Below are positions 60,301 through 64,000 of a stretch of 64,000 bases of DNA, piece by piece. The notes beneath the pieces were generated by a model, which worked only from the letters and a program-made list of their open reading frames with translations, was not told where the DNA came from and did not search any database. This stretch comes from Emydura subglobosa (Eukaryota; Chordata; Testudines; Chelidae). The translations under genes and the position numbers were made by a program. The stretch is from the NCBI GenBank assembly GCA_007922225.1, contig ML680005.1, positions 248,001-312,000 on the forward strand. Direction: 5' to 3'. Every line of letters starts with the position of its first letter. Positions within the stretch are counted from its first letter, which is position 1.

Positions 60301-62679
60301 ATAATCAAATTTAACATCTCTATGGGGAGGAAAACACCAAAGCAGCCCACCATGGTAGCATTTAATTTCAGAAAGGGGAACTACACTAACTAACTTCCTC
60401 ATTTTTAACACAAACTAAAAAGTACAGTGCCAAAAGTGAAATCCCTACTAGCTGCATGGAAACTTTTTAAAGACACCATAATAGAGACTCAATTTAAATG
60501 TTTACCCCAAATTAAAAAACATAGTCAGAGGACCAGAAAAAGTGCCACTGTGGCTAAACAACAAAGTCAAAGAAGCAGTTCCAGGCAAAAAGGCACCTTT
60601 AAAAAGTGGCAGTTAAATCCTATTGAGGAAAATAGAAAGGAGCATCAACTCTGGCAAGTGACGTGTAAACACAGAATTAGGAAGGCCAAAAGAGAATTTG
60701 AAGAACAGCTAGCCACAAACTCAAAGTAACAGCAAAAAAACTTTAAAAAGTACATCAGAAGCAGGAAGCTGCCAAACAATCTGTGGGGTCACTGGACGAT
60801 CGAGATGCTAAAGGAGCACTCAAGGAAGATAAGGCTGTTGCCACGAAACTAAATGACTTGTTTGTATCAGTCTTCATGGCTGAGGATGTGAGGGAGATTC
60901 CCAAACCCAAACCATTCCTTTTAGGTGACAAATCTGAGGAACTGTCCCAGATTGAGGTGTCCTTAGAGGACGTTTTGGAACAAACTGATAAATTAAACAG
61001 TAATAAGTCACCAGGACCAGATGGTTCCACCCAAGAGTTCTGAAGGAACTCAAATGTGAAATTGCAGAACTATTAACTGTGGTATGTAACCTATCATTTA
61101 AGTCTGCTTCTGTACCAGATGACTGGAAGAGAGCTAATATGATGCCAATTTTTTAAAAAAGGCTTCAGAGGTGAACCTGGCAATGACAGGCTGGTAAGCC
61201 TAGCTTCAGTACCAGGCAAATTGGTTGAAACTATAGTAAAGAACAGAATTATCAGACACACAGAATTTATTGGGCAAGAGTCAACATGGCCTTTGTAAAG
61301 GGAAATCATGTCTCACCAATCCACTAGAATTCTTTGAGGTGGTCAACAAGCATGTGGACAAGGTTGACCCAGTGCATATAGTGTATTTGGATTTTCAGAA
61401 AGCCTTTGACAAAGTCCCTCACCAAAGGTTCTTAAGCAAAGTAGGCTGTCATGGGATGAGAGGGAAGGTCCTCTCCTGGATCAGTAATTGATTAAAAGAT
61501 CGGAAACAAATGGTAGGAATAAATGGTCAGTTTTCAGAAGGGAGAAAGGTAAATAGTGGTGTCCCCCAGAGGTTTATACTGGGACCAGTATGGTTCAACA
61601 TATTCATAAATGATCTGGAAAAAGAGGTAAATAGTGAGATGGCAAAATTTGCAGATGATACAAAACTACTCAAGATAGTTAAGTCCAAAGAAGACTGTGA
61701 ATAGTTACAAAGGGGTCTCACAAAACTGGGTGACTCGGAAACAAAATGGCAGAAGAAATTAAATGTTGATAAATGCAAAGTAATGCACATTGGAAAACAG
61801 AGTCCCAGCTATACATATAAAACAATGCATATAAACCTAGCCATTACCACTCAAGAAAGAGATCTTGGACTCATTGTGGACAGTTCTCTGAAAACATCCA
61901 CTCAGTTGCAGCAGCAGTCAAAAAAGCTAGCAGACTGTTGGGAATCATTAGGAAAGGGATAGATAATGGGACAGAAAATATCAGATTGCCTCTTTATAAA
62001 TCCATGGTATGCCCACATTTTGAATAGTGCATGCGAATCTGGTCGCCCCATCTCAAAAAAGATGTACTTGATAAAGGAACAGAAAAGGGCAACAAAAATG
62101 ATTAGAGGTATGGAACAGCTTCCATATGCATGCGGAGCAATTTAAAAAACTGGGACTTTTCAGCTTGGAAAAGAGGTGACTAAGTGGGGATATGATACAC
62201 GTCTATAAAATCATGACTGGTGTGGAGAAAGTAAATAAGAAAGTGTTATTTACTCCTCATAACACAAGAACTAATGGTCAACACCTGAAATTAATAGGCA
62301 GGAAGTTTAAAACGAACAAAAGGAAGCATTTCTTCACACTACGCACAGTTATCCTGTGGAGCTCTTTGCCATAGGATATTGTGAAGGCCAAGATTATAAT
62401 GGGGTTCAAAAAAGAACTAGATAAATTCATGGAGGATAGGTCCATCAATGGCTATTAGCCAGGATGGACAGAAATGCAAAACCACACTCTGAAGTGTCCC
62501 TCGGCTCTGTTTGCCAGAAGCTGGGAATGGGTGATAGGGGATGGGACACTTGATGATGACCTGTCCTGTTCATGCCCTCTGAAGCACCTGGCATTGGCTA
62601 ATGGCGGAAGACAGGACACTGAGCTAGGTGGACCATTGGTCTGACCCAGTAGAACTGTTCTTATGTTCTTAATGATGTT

Positions 62680-62930
62680 TGCTTTTATTTATTTATTTTT
62701 TTTTTTTGGAGCAGCGTTACACTGTTGACTCCTATTTAGTGTGTGACCCACTATGATTCTTCAATCCCTTTCTGCAATGCTCCTTCCTAGACTTTCATTT
62801 CCCATTTTGTATGTGTGCAACTGATTGCTTCTTCCTAAGTGGAGTACTTTGCATTTGTTTTTATTGAATTTCATCCTATTTACTTTAGACCATTTCTCCA
62901 GTTTGTCCAGATCATTTTGAATTTTAATCT
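62680..62930 (-). mobile_element. Old CR1 fragment, antisense
   Basis: CTTCAATCCCTTTCTGCAAT to TTTCTCCAGTTTGTCCAGAT and TTTTGAATTTTAATCTT correspond in reverse to the CR1 region around DKLEKWS and DKCKVLH-type blocks. It was interrupted by the next, younger element. Confidence 0.75.
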
Positions 62931-64000
62931 TCATAGAGTTGGAAGGAATCTCAGGAGGTCATCTAGTCCAACCCCCTGCTCAAAGCAGGACTAACCTCAG
63001 CTATATCATCCCAGCCAGGGCTTTGTCAAGCCGCAGCTTAAAAACCTCTGAAGATGGAGATTCCACCACCTCTCTCAGTAACCCATTCCAGTGCTTCACC
63101 ACCCTCTTAGGGAAAAACTTTTTCCTAATGTCCAACCTAGACCTCCCCCACTGCAACTTAAGACCATTGCTCCTTGTTCTGTCATCTGCCACCACCGAGA
63201 ACAGCCTAGCTCCATCCTCCCTGGAACCCCCTTTCAGGTAGTTAAAGGCCGCTATCAAATCCCCCCTCACTCTTCTCTTTTGCAGACTAAACAAGCCCAG
63301 TTCCCTCAGCCTCTACTCATAAGTCTTGTGCTCCAGGCCCCTAATCATTTTTGTTGCCCTACGCTGGACTCTTTCCAACTTCTCCACATCCTTTTTGTAG
63401 TGGGGGGCCCAAAACTGGACACAATACTCCACATGTGGCCTCACCAATGTCGAACAGAGGGGAATAATCACTTCCCGCGATCTGCTAGCAATGCTCCTTC
63501 TAATGCAGCCCAATATGCTATTAGCCTTCTTGGCAACCAGGGCACACTGCTGACTCATGTCTCGCTTCTTATCCACTGTAACCCCCAGGTCCTTTTCTGC
63601 AGAACTGCTGTCTAGCTCATCGGTCCCCAGGCTGTAGCTGTGCATGGGATTCTTCCATGCAAAGCGCAGGACTCTGCACTTGTCCTTGCTGAACCTCATC
63701 AGATTTCTTTTGACCCAATCCTCCAGTTTGTTTAGGTCACTCTGTATCCTATCCCTACCTTCCAGGGTATCTACCACTCCCCCTAGCTTATTGTCATCTG
63801 CAAACTTGCTGAGGGTGCAATCTACCCCATCCTCTAGATCATTAATGAAGATGTTGAACAAATCCGGCCCCAGCACCGACCCCTGGGGCACTCCACTTGT
63901 GACTGACTGCCAGCTAGACATGGAGCCATTGATCACTACTCATTGAGCCCTATGCTCTAGCCAGTTCTCTATCCATTTTATAGTCCATTCATCCAACCCA
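62931..64000 (-). mobile_element. Young CR1 LINE, antisense, runs off the right edge
   Basis: From the 3' end (ATAGAGTTGGAAGGAATCTC in reverse) through an intact-looking C-terminal ORF2 frame (63001-63294) and a second long frame (63313-63936) with [20 protein letters not shown] and KFADDNKLGG. The D-to-N change in FADDNKL and a stop in the QRLYE region separate it from the best copies. It inserted into the older antisense fragment. Confidence 0.92.

Larger units (their letters stand above)
55718..62672 (+). mobile_element. Nearly full-length CR1-type LINE, sense, broken by two insertions and an assembly gap
   Basis: In order: a (GT)-rich start and 5' UTR (about 55718-55872), gap, rest of the 5' UTR, ORF1 pieces (56496-56880; 58160-58555), ORF2 endonuclease pieces (58770-58959; 59880-60300), the linker (60430-60720), RT (60760-62400) and a 3' UTR ending GTTCTTATGTTCTTA at 62672. 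RT motifs such as FQKAFDKVPHQRFL and [11 protein letters not shown] are readable, but frameshifts and stops are many. The insertions are an antisense CR1 (56893-58158) and a 914-bp element (58960-59873). Confidence 0.8.

Overview
The window is vertebrate nuclear DNA: two spliced genes with GT-AG introns sit in a background dense with CR1-type LINEs. The many young CR1 copies, the Ty3/gypsy and hAT-like remnants, and an R2-type retrotransposon with three N-terminal zinc fingers point to a non-avian sauropsid, most likely a turtle. The species is inferred, not proven. One assembly gap (400 N) lies at 55873-56272.

Layout. 1-4599: end of an antisense LINE, then mostly unassigned DNA. 4600-19917: the last 14 recognisable exons (577 codons plus stop) of IQCA1L, an IQ/AAA-domain protein of the IQCA1/DRC11 family, on the + strand; its 5' exons with the IQ motif are not seen. 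23688-38961: ASB10, complete in five exons (459 aa), with ankyrin repeats and a SOCS box, also on the + strand. IQCA1L and ASB10 are neighbours in mammals too, so this is conserved synteny. 38962-64000: no host gene recognised; layers of CR1 copies of different age, a solo LTR with target duplication, hAT-like non-autonomous elements and a broken, nearly full-length CR1 with both ORF1 and ORF2 remnants.

The outstanding object is at about 14068-18065, inside the IQCA1L intron between the exons ending 13237 and starting 18956. It is an R2-like non-LTR retrotransposon with a single uninterrupted frame of about 1,220 codons: C2H2, CCHC and C2H2 fingers, a Myb-like segment, a reverse transcriptase with FADD, a CCHC knuckle and a PD...D restriction-like endonuclease. 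R2 elements normally sit at one fixed site in 28S rDNA. This one interrupts an older CR1 reverse-transcriptase sequence, whose two halves can be read on either side.

Other nested structures: a Ty3/gypsy pol remnant (RT, RNase H, integrase) in ASB10 intron 1, split by a young CR1; a hAT-like element in a CR1 with an 8-bp target duplication; a 1.1-kb solo LTR in a CR1 with a 5-bp duplication; and a plus-strand CR1 (about 55.7-62.7 kb) split by an antisense CR1 and by a 914-bp unclassified insertion flanked by CACTGT.
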